The notes under the pieces: model-generated
Database searches by the model: none
What the model was told of the DNA's origin: nothing
The model's input: only the letters and a program-made list of their open reading frames with translations
In this document: positions 32,157 to 40,463 of the stretch, in pieces
How the letters are laid out: each line of letters begins with the position of its first letter
How positions within the stretch are numbered: position 1 is the first letter of the stretch
Source: Aphodosoma sp045614825
Lineage (GTDB): Bacteria > Bacteroidota > Bacteroidia > Bacteroidales > Paludibacteraceae
Direction of reading: 5' to 3'
NCBI GenBank assembly: GCA_045614825.1
Contig: JAZLDO010000105.1
Span: 1-43,159, forward strand
Length of the DNA: 43,159 bases
Made by a program: the position numbers and the translations under genes

Positions 32157-33185
32157 ATGAAAGCTTTAGTAAAAAAAGAAGCAACCAAAGGTATTTGGAT
32201 GAAAGATGTTCCAATGCCAAAAGTAGGCGTTAACGACGTTCTCATCAAAATCAAAAAAACTGCTATCTGTGGTACTGACCTCCACATATATAAATGGGAC
32301 GAATGGAGCCAAAAAACTATCAAAACTCCAATGACTATCGGTCACGAATATGTAGGTGTAGTAGCAGAAGTTGGTCCTGGTGTTCGCAATATCAAAGTGG
32401 GCGATCGCGTAACTGGCGAAGGTCACATCGCTTGTGGTCACTGCCGTAACTGCCGCCGTGGCAAAGAGCATATCTGCGAAAACAGTATCGGTGTAGGCGT
32501 TAACCGCGATGGCGCTTTCGCTGAATATCTTGCTATCCCTGAGTCTAACGTTGTGAAACTCGATGACCGTATCTCTGACGATATGGCTGCTATCATGGAC
32601 CCATTCGGTAATGCTACTCACACAGCATTGTCATTCCCTTTGTTGGGCGAAGACGTACTCATCACAGGTGCAGGTCTTATCGGTACTATGGCTACTGCTA
32701 TTGCACGCTTTGCAGGTGCTAAAAACGTAGTAGTTACTGACTTGAACGACTACCGTCTCGACATCGCTAAAAAAATGGGTGCTACAATGACTGTCAATGC
32801 TGCTAAAGGCGAAACTGTTGCCGGCGCAATGGAAAAACTCGGCATCCGTGGCTTCGACGTAGGTCTCGAAATGTCAGGTTCACCTATCGCATTCCGCGAC
32901 ATGGTTGCTAATATGTACAATGGTTCTAAAATCGCACAACTCGGTATCCTCCCTCCAACTACAACAGTTGACTGGAGCGACATTATCTTCAAATCACTCA
33001 CTATCAAAGGTATCTACGGTCGCGAAATGTGGGAAACTTGGTATCAAATGCAACAAATGTTGGTTTCAGGTCTCGACCTTACTCCAGTAATCACTCACCA
33101 CTTCTCTGTTGACGATTTCCAAAAAGGTTTCGACGTAATGGAATCTGGTATCTGCGGTAAAGTTATCCTCGATTGGGAAAAATAA
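32157..33185 (+). CDS. tdh: L-threonine 3-dehydrogenase
   Basis: This 342-residue zinc-dependent medium-chain dehydrogenase oxidises threonine to 2-amino-3-ketobutyrate with NAD+. Catalytic zinc residues are C38 (A-I-C-G-T-D-L-H), H63 and E64 (G-H-E-Y-V-G). Structural zinc cysteines are C93, C96, C99 and C107 (C-G-H-C-R-N-C-R-R-G-K-E-H-I-C). The Rossmann fold shows 'VLITGAGLIGTMATAIARFAGA'. With kbl upstream it completes threonine breakdown to glycine and acetyl-CoA. Codon use is highly biased, as in kbl. The unit ends in the terminator at 33215-33259. Confidence 0.96.
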   Translation: MKALVKKEATKGIWMKDVPMPKVGVNDVLIKIKKTAICGTDLHIYKWDEWSQKTIKTPMTIGHEYVGVVAEVGPGVRNIKVGDRVTGEGHIACGHCRNCRRGKEHICENSIGVGVNRDGAFAEYLAIPESNVVKLDDRISDDMAAIMDPFGNATHTALSFPLLGEDVLITGAGLIGTMATAIARFAGAKNVVVTDLNDYRLDIAKKMGATMTVNAAKGETVAGAMEKLGIRGFDVGLEMSGSPIAFRDMVANMYNGSKIAQLGILPPTTTVDWSDIIFKSLTIKGIYGREMWETWYQMQQMLVSGLDLTPVITHHFSVDDFQKGFDVMESGICGKVILDWEK

Positions 33186-33214
33186 CTTATAAAATTCTAA
33201 TTTTTTATAAATAT

Positions 33215-33259
33215 TGCTATCTTTATATTTTTTTAATATAAAGATAGCATTTTTTTTTG
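33215..33259 (+). terminator. kbl-tdh terminator
   Basis: TGCTATCTTTATATT (33215-33229) pairs perfectly over 15 bp with 33235-33249, with a 5-nt T loop, followed by T9. The U-tract runs straight into the next promoter's TAACTTTG. Confidence 0.9.
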
Positions 33260-33267
33260 TAACTTTG
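33260..33267 (+). promoter_or_regulatory. -7 element of the beta-barrel gene at 33294
   Basis: TAACTTTG stands directly after the T run of the kbl-tdh terminator and about 27 nt before the ATG. No clear TTTG lies at -33, where the terminator stem is. Confidence 0.6.
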
Positions 33268-33293
33268 TACTATTATTAAAAAACAAAGAACAA

Positions 33294-33932
33294 ATGAAAA
33301 AAACAATTAGATTTTCAACTCTTTTTATTTTCTTATTAATCACCACTACCCCATTATACTCACAGTGGTGTTCACTCGGAGTTAAAGGTGGATATAGTTC
33401 TATATTAAAACAAACTCAAAGTTATAATGAATTTTTCAGTACAACCAATAACCTTCAAAATGGAGGCCACATAGGTATATATATGCGTTTAGGTCACACA
33501 TGGTATATCCAACCTGAAGCATTATACAATTACTATAATTATAAATCGACAATCAACAATACTAACACACAATACAATATACACACAATTGATGTTCCAG
33601 TATTATTAGGTGTACATTTAGTTAATACAAAAATGTTCAAAATGAGATTAATGGCTGGACCAAAATTTAATTTCAACATAGGGAAATTAGATAATATAAC
33701 AGCTGAGACTTTTACTCAAGAATTACGCAATACACGACTAGCCCTTGATTGTGGCATTGGATTTGATATTTGGCGTATTACTATAGATTTTAGATACAAC
33801 CTTATGCAGGATATATTCAAAATACAAAATTCTGAAAGCATAACATTAAACAAAAAACCTCAACACTCAATACAAAGTTCTATCGGATTTCGCTTAATAG
33901 GCAATAACAAAAAAAATAAACATAAAAGATAA
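33294..33932 (+). CDS. Outer-membrane beta-barrel protein (PorT/OMP_b-brl_2 type)
   Basis: This is a 212-residue protein with a signal peptide (about 1-23, ending P-L-Y-S-Q) and an eight-strand-like barrel. Strand-like segments are 'SLGVKGGYSSIL', 'HIGIYMRLGHTWYIQPEALYNYYNY', 'HTIDVPVLLGVHLVNTKMFKMRLMAGPKFNF', 'RLALDCGIGFDIWRITIDFRYNL' and 'SIQSSIGFRLI'. 'xIDVPVLLG' and 'GPKFNF' are typical of the PorT-like family of Bacteroidetes. It is a general family; identity with the T9SS subunit PorT is not claimed. The stop codon is inside the shared terminator with the convergent gene. Confidence 0.75.
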   Translation: MKKTIRFSTLFIFLLITTTPLYSQWCSLGVKGGYSSILKQTQSYNEFFSTTNNLQNGGHIGIYMRLGHTWYIQPEALYNYYNYKSTINNTNTQYNIHTIDVPVLLGVHLVNTKMFKMRLMAGPKFNFNIGKLDNITAETFTQELRNTRLALDCGIGFDIWRITIDFRYNLMQDIFKIQNSESITLNKKPQHSIQSSIGFRLIGNNKKNKHKR

Positions 33933-33966
33933 GAGATGCAATAATTTGCATCTCTTATCTTTTTTC
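33924..33966. terminator. Bidirectional terminator in which the two stop codons pair
   Basis: The arms 33924-33940 and 33947-33963 are perfect 17-bp complements, with a 6-nt loop and T runs on both strands. The + gene's TAA (33930-33932) and the - gene's TAA (33957-33955) lie at exactly mirrored positions, so the two stops would base-pair in the hairpin. Confidence 0.92.
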
Positions 33967-34404
33967 ATATCGCCGATTTTTACGCTCCGATTTATATTTC
34001 AATGTTATATTCCGATCAACCTTCGCTTTCCCTTGATTCCAACCTTGTTTAGGATAATCTAAATTAACCAATATCGTATCGCTCTGATACGCGCCATTAC
34101 GACGACCATCCACATCTCGCGCTATAACACAAACTGTTTGATGTGGCCAACCTTTATAATCGACTTCGAATGCTCCATCTTTTGTGGTAGTTGCAACACC
34201 TAACGTTTTATTATGAACATCTTGTACCTCTACCTCTATATTACGTATAGATTTCGATTTAAGATTTTTCACTCGCCCTGACACTTGAAATTCACCCGAT
34301 GGCACACCATACATTGCCATTACTTGATCGCTTGATGAAACTCCAAAACAAGACAAAATAGAAAAAATCACAAAATTAAAAACACGTAAAATTATAGTTT
34401 TCAT
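33955..34404 (-). CDS. Putative lipoprotein of the radical-SAM-associated type
   Basis: This 149-residue protein has an N-terminal hydrophobic segment with a possible lipobox (FSILSC, Cys about residue 18). The segments 'MYGVPSGEFQVSGRVKN', 'VATTTKDGAFEVDYKGWP' and 'CVIARDVDGRRNGAYQSDTILVNL' follow. The M-Y-G-x-P-x-x-x-F-x-V-x-G-x-V opening and the D-x-D-G-x-x-N-G block match the Bacteroidetes proteins annotated as radical-SAM-associated putative lipoproteins, which have a CNA-B/carboxypeptidase-like fold. No radical SAM gene is adjacent here. The start overlaps the fucosidase stop, so it is coupled to that gene. Confidence 0.5.
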   Translation of the reverse strand: MKTIILRVFNFVIFSILSCFGVSSSDQVMAMYGVPSGEFQVSGRVKNLKSKSIRNIEVEVQDVHNKTLGVATTTKDGAFEVDYKGWPHQTVCVIARDVDGRRNGAYQSDTILVNLDYPKQGWNQGKAKVDRNITLKYKSERKNRRYEKR

Positions 34405-35705
34405 TTCTTCTCCTTAATTTTTATTATATAATCAGGGCCATCAAGAGGTGCACTAAAATTCAGGATAACCCCTTTTTTAGTTTTTTCATAATCTATTTTT
34501 GCACCATCTGCCAATGCTACAACAGATTCAACTTTGAAATCAAGAGGTAAATACAATGATGAAACATTTTGGTCCAAAATATGGACATAAAGCACATCAT
34601 CTTTACGAGTTGTTACACCCCACGATTGCGGTTTTATATCTCCTGCTATTGTACCATATATCGCTTCGCCATTAATCCTTAACCACTCACCCATCCCCTT
34701 AAGGCGTTCAAGTGCAACGACTGGAAGTTCACCACTCGGTTGTGGACCAATATTGAGTAATAGGTTAGCCCCCATTCCTGATGTCTTAGCCAACAAACGA
34801 ATCAAATCATCGACAGATTTATAATTTTGATCTGCAACCTTATACCCCCACATACCATTCATTGTTTGACATGTTTCAAGAGGGAGGTTACTTATATCCA
34901 TATCACCCGAATAGCCAGCCTTATTCTCACCCGGCACATCTCGTTCAAATATTTGAATATCTTCGCCTTGATGAACATTAACATGATGATTATTACCCAC
35001 TAAACATGAAGGTTGCAATCTATGAATCAGTTCATACTGATAATCTAATTGCCAATCAAATGGCACAGTATCCATATCGTGATCCCAAAAACCATCAAAC
35101 CAAATAGCTCCTATTGGTCCATAATTAGTCAACAATTCGGTCAATTGATTATTCATAAAATCATAATATGAATTCCAATTAGCCTTAGCTGGGTCACGAT
35201 ATTTAGTTCGAGCCGTACGTCCCTGAGGATAATCTTCTCGGGTCCAATCGATATGAGAATAATACAAATTAAGCATTATCCCCTGCTTATGACACTCTTC
35301 CGCCAATTGTGCAACCACATCTTTACCATAAGGCGTAGCATCGACTATATCATAATCCGAATAATCTGTGTCCCACATCGAAAAACCATCATGATGACGA
35401 GATGTAAATGTAATATATTTTGCTCCTGATTCTTTAATTGCCGCAACCCATTCCGATGCATCAAACTGCGCAGGATAAAAACCTGCTGCCGCTTTGGCAT
35501 ACTCTTGAGGGTTAAGTTTAGCATTATGAAGATACCATTCTCCCTGACCGAACATACTATAAATTCCCCAATGAATAAATATGCCGAACTTCATATCCGA
35601 AAATTCTTTTCTTGCTTTCAAATTTTCAGACGTAGGCACATATCGCTGAGCCATCAACGAAACTACTAAAAGCAGCAATACAAAAAGCAAATATATCTTC
35701 TTCAT
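34401..35705 (-). CDS. Alpha-L-fucosidase, GH29
   Basis: This is a 434-residue protein with a signal peptide (about 1-19) and a GH29 catalytic domain. Signatures are 'KFGIFIHWGIYSMFGQGEWYLHN', 'YITFTSRHHDGFSMWDT', 'LYYSHIDW', and the nucleophile region G-A-I-W-F-D204-G-F-W-D. 'GANLLLNIGPQPSGELP' then follows. It removes L-fucose from host or dietary glycans, probably in the periplasm or at the surface. I start at the ATG at 35705, where the signal peptide begins; the frame opens 11 codons earlier. It is not in a SusC/D polysaccharide locus. A YbaK-like gene is 8 bp upstream and a lipoprotein gene overlaps its end. Confidence 0.93.
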   Translation of the reverse strand: MKKIYLLFVLLLLVVSLMAQRYVPTSENLKARKEFSDMKFGIFIHWGIYSMFGQGEWYLHNAKLNPQEYAKAAAGFYPAQFDASEWVAAIKESGAKYITFTSRHHDGFSMWDTDYSDYDIVDATPYGKDVVAQLAEECHKQGIMLNLYYSHIDWTREDYPQGRTARTKYRDPAKANWNSYYDFMNNQLTELLTNYGPIGAIWFDGFWDHDMDTVPFDWQLDYQYELIHRLQPSCLVGNNHHVNVHQGEDIQIFERDVPGENKAGYSGDMDISNLPLETCQTMNGMWGYKVADQNYKSVDDLIRLLAKTSGMGANLLLNIGPQPSGELPVVALERLKGMGEWLRINGEAIYGTIAGDIKPQSWGVTTRKDDVLYVHILDQNVSSLYLPLDFKVESVVALADGAKIDYEKTKKGVILNFSAPLDGPDYIIKIKEKK

Positions 35706-35713
35706 AAATACCT

Positions 35714-36205
35714 CTAATACAAATCTATCCACTCCCAACGATTGCCTTGATAATCAAGAAATCGTTCGAGGTCGGTACGTTTAATAATCAAAGATGCTGT
35801 ATTTTCGCATGGGTGATACGATACTCTCTCGGCTTGTTGAAGATTACGATCAACAAAGACTATAACATGGTGATCTACATCATTAATCAAGCCAAACGGA
35901 GTAACCGAACCGGGTTTCACGCCTAAATAACGCATCAATCGCTCTGGCGATGCAAACGAAAGTTTGCCTTGATGCAATTGCTGTTCTATAGCATGAATAT
36001 TCATTTCGGCATCACAATCCAACAATACCAAATAGTGCTGATTGCCTTTGTGATTACGAAAAAATAGATTTTTACAATGTCGTGCATCATGCCCTGCCCA
36101 ATATTGTTTTGCAATTTCAATAGTTGGTGCTTCGGGATGTTCAATATATTGATACTCGATACCTAATTGTTCGAGTAGTTCATACAGTTTTGGATCACCA
36201 TTCAT
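35714..36205 (-). CDS. YbaK/PrdX-type aminoacyl-tRNA deacylase
   Basis: This 163-residue cytoplasmic protein of the prolyl-tRNA deacylase-like (ProX/PrdX) family hydrolyses mischarged tRNA. Motifs are 'YIEHPEAPTIEIA', the conserved lysine K45 in C-K-N-L-F-F-R-N, 'YLGVKPGSVTPFGLIND', and the C-terminal H-P-C-E-N-T-A-S. Length matches stand-alone PrdX proteins, which clear Ala from tRNA-Pro. It has its own promoter (36257-36264) and a heptamer array in the leader. The fucosidase gene follows 8 bp later; no functional link is apparent. Confidence 0.85.
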   Translation of the reverse strand: MNGDPKLYELLEQLGIEYQYIEHPEAPTIEIAKQYWAGHDARHCKNLFFRNHKGNQHYLVLLDCDAEMNIHAIEQQLHQGKLSFASPERLMRYLGVKPGSVTPFGLINDVDHHVIVFVDRNLQQAERVSYHPCENTASLIIKRTDLERFLDYQGNRWEWIDLY

Positions 36206-36219
36206 ACTAAAATTAAAAA

Positions 36220-36240
36220 TTGAGAATTGAGAATTAAGAA
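36220..36240 (-). repeat. Period-7 TTGAGAA repeat in the ybaK-like leader
   Basis: On the + strand TTGAGAATTGAGAATTAAGAA (21 nt, the third unit degenerate) sits 15 nt before the ATG at 36205. The - strand reading, CTTAATTCTCAATTCTCAAT, matches the array upstream of nusB in orientation. Confidence 0.8.
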
Positions 36241-36256
36241 ATACTTATCAAGTATG

Positions 36257-36264
36257 CAAAGTTA
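36257..36264 (-). promoter_or_regulatory. -7 element of the ybaK-like/GH29 unit
   Basis: On the - strand TAACTTTG (36264-36257) is a perfect -7 element. A TTG lies at 36284-36282 with a short 17-nt spacer, inside the 3' end of the upstream gene. The leader is about 45 nt. Confidence 0.55.
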
Positions 36265-36280
36265 CTAATTTTATTTGATT

Positions 36281-38350
36281 TCAATGCAATCTACGATATT
36301 TTATTTTATACGACAACAATATATGCATATCCGTACGATGAGGTGATGCTATCAAATCGTGCGACGAGCCAATAACCTCTCTATCGGAATATATAGTTTG
36401 TGCAATACGAAATGCGGCAGTCAATCCAAACTTAAATTTATAATCAGCCATCACATACCACCTAAATGCCGAACCATAAAGTGCTGGAGTATAACCCGAC
36501 ATCGGCACATCCGATTCATACAAATAAAATCTATTAGCCCACGTTGGCGCACCATACAACGCCATACGAGCCTTCAATCGCAAAGGAACTACACTCACAT
36601 CATACGCCACATCTTGATAAAACAACCACCCAAACGTAGGTTTCGTAAATGCTAATCCTATCTTCTCTTGTGCCAAATTAATCTGCCCTCCCGTCACAAA
36701 CCGACAATTCGCCTCTGCATATGAAAATTTAAGATACAACTGCCCCACTCTATCTGTCGATGACTGCGAAACATACCAATTCTCCTCTCTATACCAAACA
36801 GGACGAACTTTATAACGAAGCGATGCATATAAAATCTTGTTACCCAAAAATGAACCTTGAAATTGCGAACGAAGCTCATATCCCAACAGCGACGATGCTG
36901 TCACAACCGACGACCATAATGGCCTATACACATCAGCCAAAAACGAAAGATTTTTCGACCTTTCTACTGGTATCTGCATCGCAAAACTCGCGCCATGCTC
37001 TGCATTTACGCCCGACAAAGATGAAGATGCATTAGCCCAAAAAGCATGATAACGAGGCGCAAAATAACGATGTGTCATCGCAAATTGCAATTCACTCATC
37101 GGCCGCACCAACAATGTATTAGTCGTTGCCATAGCACCCCCCTGACACAAAGCCGTCTCTCCCGAAAACCACACCCCCCTTTTATGAAACCCATAATCCA
37201 GCGAAACTCCCCACTGCCTATCTCCCTCAAAATCATTAGCCGACCACTCTCCACCACCCAACACTGCTGGCAACGAAAATAATCCACCATATGCCGTCAC
37301 TCCTAAATTAAAAAATCGCTGATTATAACTAGCATTCACACCAAATGTATGCAAATCCAAAGTCCTTCTTCTACCAATCTCTCCCACCGAACGATGATAC
37401 CCCGACGAAGAAAATGAGTGCCACACCCCACCCGTCGTATCTGCATCAAGCGCAGTATAACCATAAAAAGGGGTAACCGAAAAACGATTAAACTCAATCT
37501 CTACAGCACCACCCAAAAACGTCGGTTGCTCCGACACCCCACCATAACCACTCACCCCATACGACGACGAATTACGCCTCAACACCTGCGACAATCTATC
37601 TCCATACATTGCTTGACCAAACAAAAGCCCTCGACCAAAACCGACACGATACCCCCCAACCACCGCACGACTAACATTCGCCAAATTAGAAACCTCTACA
37701 AATCCACGATAAAGATCAAAACCTCGTCCCCCATTCTTAAACCACGGCTCACCAGCATCCGACTCCGCCGTAACTCCAACCCTAAAATTATTCCCCGCCT
37801 CTAAATCATAACGCCCCAACAATCTAAACGGCGCACCCAAATAATGCCCCGTCTGATAACCACTACGAGACTCTAATGTCACATCCGAACGCATCGCCAC
37901 CTTATGCTCCATATATCTAAACGCATCCCCCCAACGCACACTATCAACCACTTCATCAACACACAACACCGTCGGAAGCAACAAAAGCAAAGGCGACTCT
38001 ATATCGTGCACCAACTGCAACTCCCCCAACGACCGCACCGGACCATAATAATCTGCATAAAACAACAACTCCTCAATCATCTGATCATTAACAAAAAACA
38101 AATCCTCAAATTGCTGCCTCGTAGCACTATTCCATTCAATCGGATTATCATACGCCCTACGCAAACGTAACTCCAAATCCTGCACATCCAATGCCTCGCC
38201 CGAATCATCCTCACCCAAATAATTCAATACCAAATTATAAAATTCATCAAACGAAAATCGCTCAGCACAAACCAACGATACTGACATAAACAACATCAAT
38301 ATCGCCAAAAACAACCTTCTGATACAACCAAAATTCATCACAATTTTCAT
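36281..38350 (-). CDS. Helix-hairpin-helix (ComEA-like) outer-membrane barrel protein
   Basis: This is a 689-residue protein with a signal peptide (about 1-29). An N-terminal helical region (about 30-135) contains a ComEA-like HhH unit: 'NPIEWNSATRQQFEDLFFVNDQMIEELLFYADYYGPVRSLGELQLVHDI'. A long beta-barrel follows (from about residue 150, 'YRVGFGRGLLFGQ' onward). Bacteroidetes encode this architecture widely; a role in DNA contact or uptake at the outer membrane is suggested by the HhH unit but is unproven. Its upstream neighbour is a PorV/PorQ-like barrel, separated by a hypermutable C8A11 tract. Codon use is rich in GGG, GTG and TTG. ATGs at 38350 and 38338 are both possible. Confidence 0.75.
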   Translation of the reverse strand: MKIVMNFGCIRRLFLAILMLFMSVSLVCAERFSFDEFYNLVLNYLGEDDSGEALDVQDLELRLRRAYDNPIEWNSATRQQFEDLFFVNDQMIEELLFYADYYGPVRSLGELQLVHDIESPLLLLLPTVLCVDEVVDSVRWGDAFRYMEHKVAMRSDVTLESRSGYQTGHYLGAPFRLLGRYDLEAGNNFRVGVTAESDAGEPWFKNGGRGFDLYRGFVEVSNLANVSRAVVGGYRVGFGRGLLFGQAMYGDRLSQVLRRNSSSYGVSGYGGVSEQPTFLGGAVEIEFNRFSVTPFYGYTALDADTTGGVWHSFSSSGYHRSVGEIGRRRTLDLHTFGVNASYNQRFFNLGVTAYGGLFSLPAVLGGGEWSANDFEGDRQWGVSLDYGFHKRGVWFSGETALCQGGAMATTNTLLVRPMSELQFAMTHRYFAPRYHAFWANASSSLSGVNAEHGASFAMQIPVERSKNLSFLADVYRPLWSSVVTASSLLGYELRSQFQGSFLGNKILYASLRYKVRPVWYREENWYVSQSSTDRVGQLYLKFSYAEANCRFVTGGQINLAQEKIGLAFTKPTFGWLFYQDVAYDVSVVPLRLKARMALYGAPTWANRFYLYESDVPMSGYTPALYGSAFRWYVMADYKFKFGLTAAFRIAQTIYSDREVIGSSHDLIASPHRTDMHILLSYKIKYRRLH

Positions 38351-38368
38351 TCAATAAAATACAATAAG

Positions 38369-38387
38369 CCCCCCCCAAAAAAAAAAA
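38369..38387. repeat. C8-A11 homopolymer tract between two outer-membrane genes
   Basis: Eight C (38369-38376) are followed at once by eleven A (38377-38387). On the coding (-) strand this is T11G8 between the stop of the PorV-like gene (38390-38388) and the start of the HhH/barrel gene (38350). Such runs are prone to slippage. Confidence 0.9.
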
Positions 38388-39200
38388 TCAAAATCTATAT
38401 GACAAATTCGACAATAACGACAACCCAATTCTAAAATCCGCCTCCACCATCAAGTCAAACCAAAAACCACCAAAACCAACCCCCACTCCAAGCGACGGAA
38501 CTACATAATCCTCTCCTCGCGCACCTGCCCTAACAAGCAACTCCGGCATAATCCGATACTTCATCCCCACAGCCCAATCAACCCCTCGATTAAGCACATA
38601 CCCAACCTCAACCAACAAATCCAAATCATCTATAAAACCATAATTACACCCCACATGCATCATCACTGGCAACCGCCTAGCCACATCATTATACGCAATC
38701 TGCGTAAACGACGGATTAAACATTCTAAAACCCAACACACATTTCTCCGTCACATCCACCTGCAACCCAACCTGAGCCGTAAATGCATGACGATAACCCA
38801 CCTCATCTGGTAAAAACATATTAAAATAATCAAACTCAACTCCCACTGCAACAATGCCAAACCTCCGTGCCACAGCCACCGCAGCCATCATCTCATGATA
38901 ATCCGCATACCCAAAGAAATTAAACGACGCACCAATATTAAAATATTCAGTCGGCACTGCCACCGAAAAATACTCATCCGACAACTCTGGCGCAAAATAA
39001 CGATTCTCATACCCCACCGAAACCACAACTCCTCCCTCTCGCGATAATGTAGCTGGATTAGCAAAAGCCAACCACCTATCCGTAAACACCACATCTGCAC
39101 CAGCAGGAGCTACCCCCGAAGGCAAAATTTCCTGTACCTGAGCCAAAACTTGACTCAAATACAGGAAATTAAATATCAATATAAAAAATATCTTTTTCAA
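38388..39200 (-). CDS. PorV/PorQ-like outer-membrane barrel protein
   Basis: This is a 270-residue protein with a signal peptide (about 1-20). The segment 'SGVAPAGADVVFTDRWLAFANPATLSREGGVVVSVGYENRY' follows; the F-A-N-P-A-x-L pattern is characteristic of PorV/PorQ/FadL-type barrels. Later strands are 'YFNIGASFNFFGYADYHEMMAAVAVARRFG' and 'WAVGMKYRIMPELLVRAGARG', ending L-S-Y-R-F. A link with T9SS (PorV shuttles cargo to the attachment complex) is possible but not shown. It overlaps the glycerate kinase gene by 4 bases and precedes the HhH/barrel gene. Confidence 0.65.
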   Translation of the reverse strand: MKKIFFILIFNFLYLSQVLAQVQEILPSGVAPAGADVVFTDRWLAFANPATLSREGGVVVSVGYENRYFAPELSDEYFSVAVPTEYFNIGASFNFFGYADYHEMMAAVAVARRFGIVAVGVEFDYFNMFLPDEVGYRHAFTAQVGLQVDVTEKCVLGFRMFNPSFTQIAYNDVARRLPVMMHVGCNYGFIDDLDLLVEVGYVLNRGVDWAVGMKYRIMPELLVRAGARGEDYVVPSLGVGVGFGGFWFDLMVEADFRIGLSLLSNLSYRF

Positions 39201-40324
39201 TCCACCTTAATCCAATTTGATATAACCGAAATAATATTCTGACGAGCCATATCTGGTTGCATAGCCTCCTCAAGCGAAATCGAACGAGACGAAACCTCCA
39301 AACACTCCGACACTCCAGCACGAATAACAGCCTCTTTATCAACAATCTGCCCTGCAATAGCCAACACAGGCACTCCAGCTTGATTTGAGCGACGAAGCAA
39401 TCCTGTCAATGCTTTACCCATCAACGATTGAGCATCAATAGTACCCTCACCCGTAATCACCAAATCTGCCTCATCAACCAAATTATCAAAATCAAGAATA
39501 TCAAGAATACAATCAATACCCGAACGAAGTTTCGCATTCAAAAGCGCAGCAAAAGCACCACCAAAACCACCAGCTGCACCCATACAAGGTTGATTTTCAA
39601 TCGTAACCCCACAACAACGACGCCAAACATGACTAATATGACGAAGTCCTGCATCAAGAATCTTAACCTCCTCAGCATTAGCACCTTTCTGTGGCGCATA
39701 AATACAAGCTGCTCCTTGAGGACCAAACAACGTATTTTGAACATCACATGCAACTGTCAACTCTACATCTGCCATCTTACGCTTAAGCGACGACAAATCA
39801 AGATGAGTAACATCCTGAAGCATTGCCCCTGTAATAGGAGCCTTAATTACACGCCCTTGCGAATTATAACAACGCAAACCTAAAGCTTGCATAGCTCCAA
39901 GACCTGCATCATTAGTTGCACTGCCTCCAATACCAATCAAAAATTTACGATAACCCAAATCCAAGGCTGCTTGCATCATAACACCTACTCCATATGTAGT
40001 AGTATTCATTGGATTACGCTCTTCTTCCGACAATAAAGTAAGTCCTGCAGCCGCAGCCATTTCAATAATCGCACAACGACCAACAGCACCAAATTGTACC
40101 TTAATAGGACGCATCAAAGGATCGACAGCATCAATAGTATGATAACGACCGCCAAGATGATTAACCAACACCTCAGTCAAACCCTCTCCTCCATCACTCA
40201 ACGGCAAAGATACAACTTCACACTCTGGTACCACATCATTAAATGCTTTTGTCACCGATTCTGCAACCTCAGTAGCCGTCAAAGATCCCTTGAAAGAATC
40301 CACAGCAATAACCACTTTTCTCAT
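39197..40324 (-). CDS. Glycerate kinase (GarK/GlxK family)
   Basis: This is a 375-residue enzyme that phosphorylates glycerate with ATP. Family signatures are 'VVIAVDSFKGSLTATEVAESV', 'LPLSDGGEGLTEVL', 'AIIEMAAAAGL', 'NPMNTTTYGVGVMMQAALDLG', 'IGIGGSATNDAGLGAMQALG', 'FGPQGAACIYAPQKGA' and 'DLVITGEGTIDAQSLMGKALTGLL'. Whether 2- or 3-phosphoglycerate is made cannot be decided from sequence; GarK-type enzymes give 2-phosphoglycerate. It leads a three-gene - strand run with the PorV-like and HhH/barrel genes. Confidence 0.93.
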   Translation of the reverse strand: MRKVVIAVDSFKGSLTATEVAESVTKAFNDVVPECEVVSLPLSDGGEGLTEVLVNHLGGRYHTIDAVDPLMRPIKVQFGAVGRCAIIEMAAAAGLTLLSEEERNPMNTTTYGVGVMMQAALDLGYRKFLIGIGGSATNDAGLGAMQALGLRCYNSQGRVIKAPITGAMLQDVTHLDLSSLKRKMADVELTVACDVQNTLFGPQGAACIYAPQKGANAEEVKILDAGLRHISHVWRRCCGVTIENQPCMGAAGGFGGAFAALLNAKLRSGIDCILDILDFDNLVDEADLVITGEGTIDAQSLMGKALTGLLRRSNQAGVPVLAIAGQIVDKEAVIRAGVSECLEVSSRSISLEEAMQPDMARQNIISVISNWIKVD

Positions 40325-40371
40325 ATTAACTTATTTTGTATCAATAGATTTATATTTTCATAAAATACATG

Positions 40372-40379
40372 CAAAGTTA
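40372..40379 (-). promoter_or_regulatory. -7 element of the glycerate kinase unit
   Basis: On the - strand TAACTTTG (40379-40372) is present; a GTTG about 17 nt upstream is a poor -33. The leader is about 40 nt to the ATG at 40324. Confidence 0.55.
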
Positions 40380-40463
40380 CAAAAAATAATTCAATTCAAC
40401 ACACCTTTACAGTATAAAAATTACACAATGATAGTATATATACACAAAATTTACAAGAAAATT

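Noticed and set aside
36359..38170. Several + strand frames of 60-128 codons inside the HhH/barrel gene
   Set aside because: They are shadows rich in Thr, Pro, Ile and Arg, produced by the G/T-rich coding strand of the real gene.
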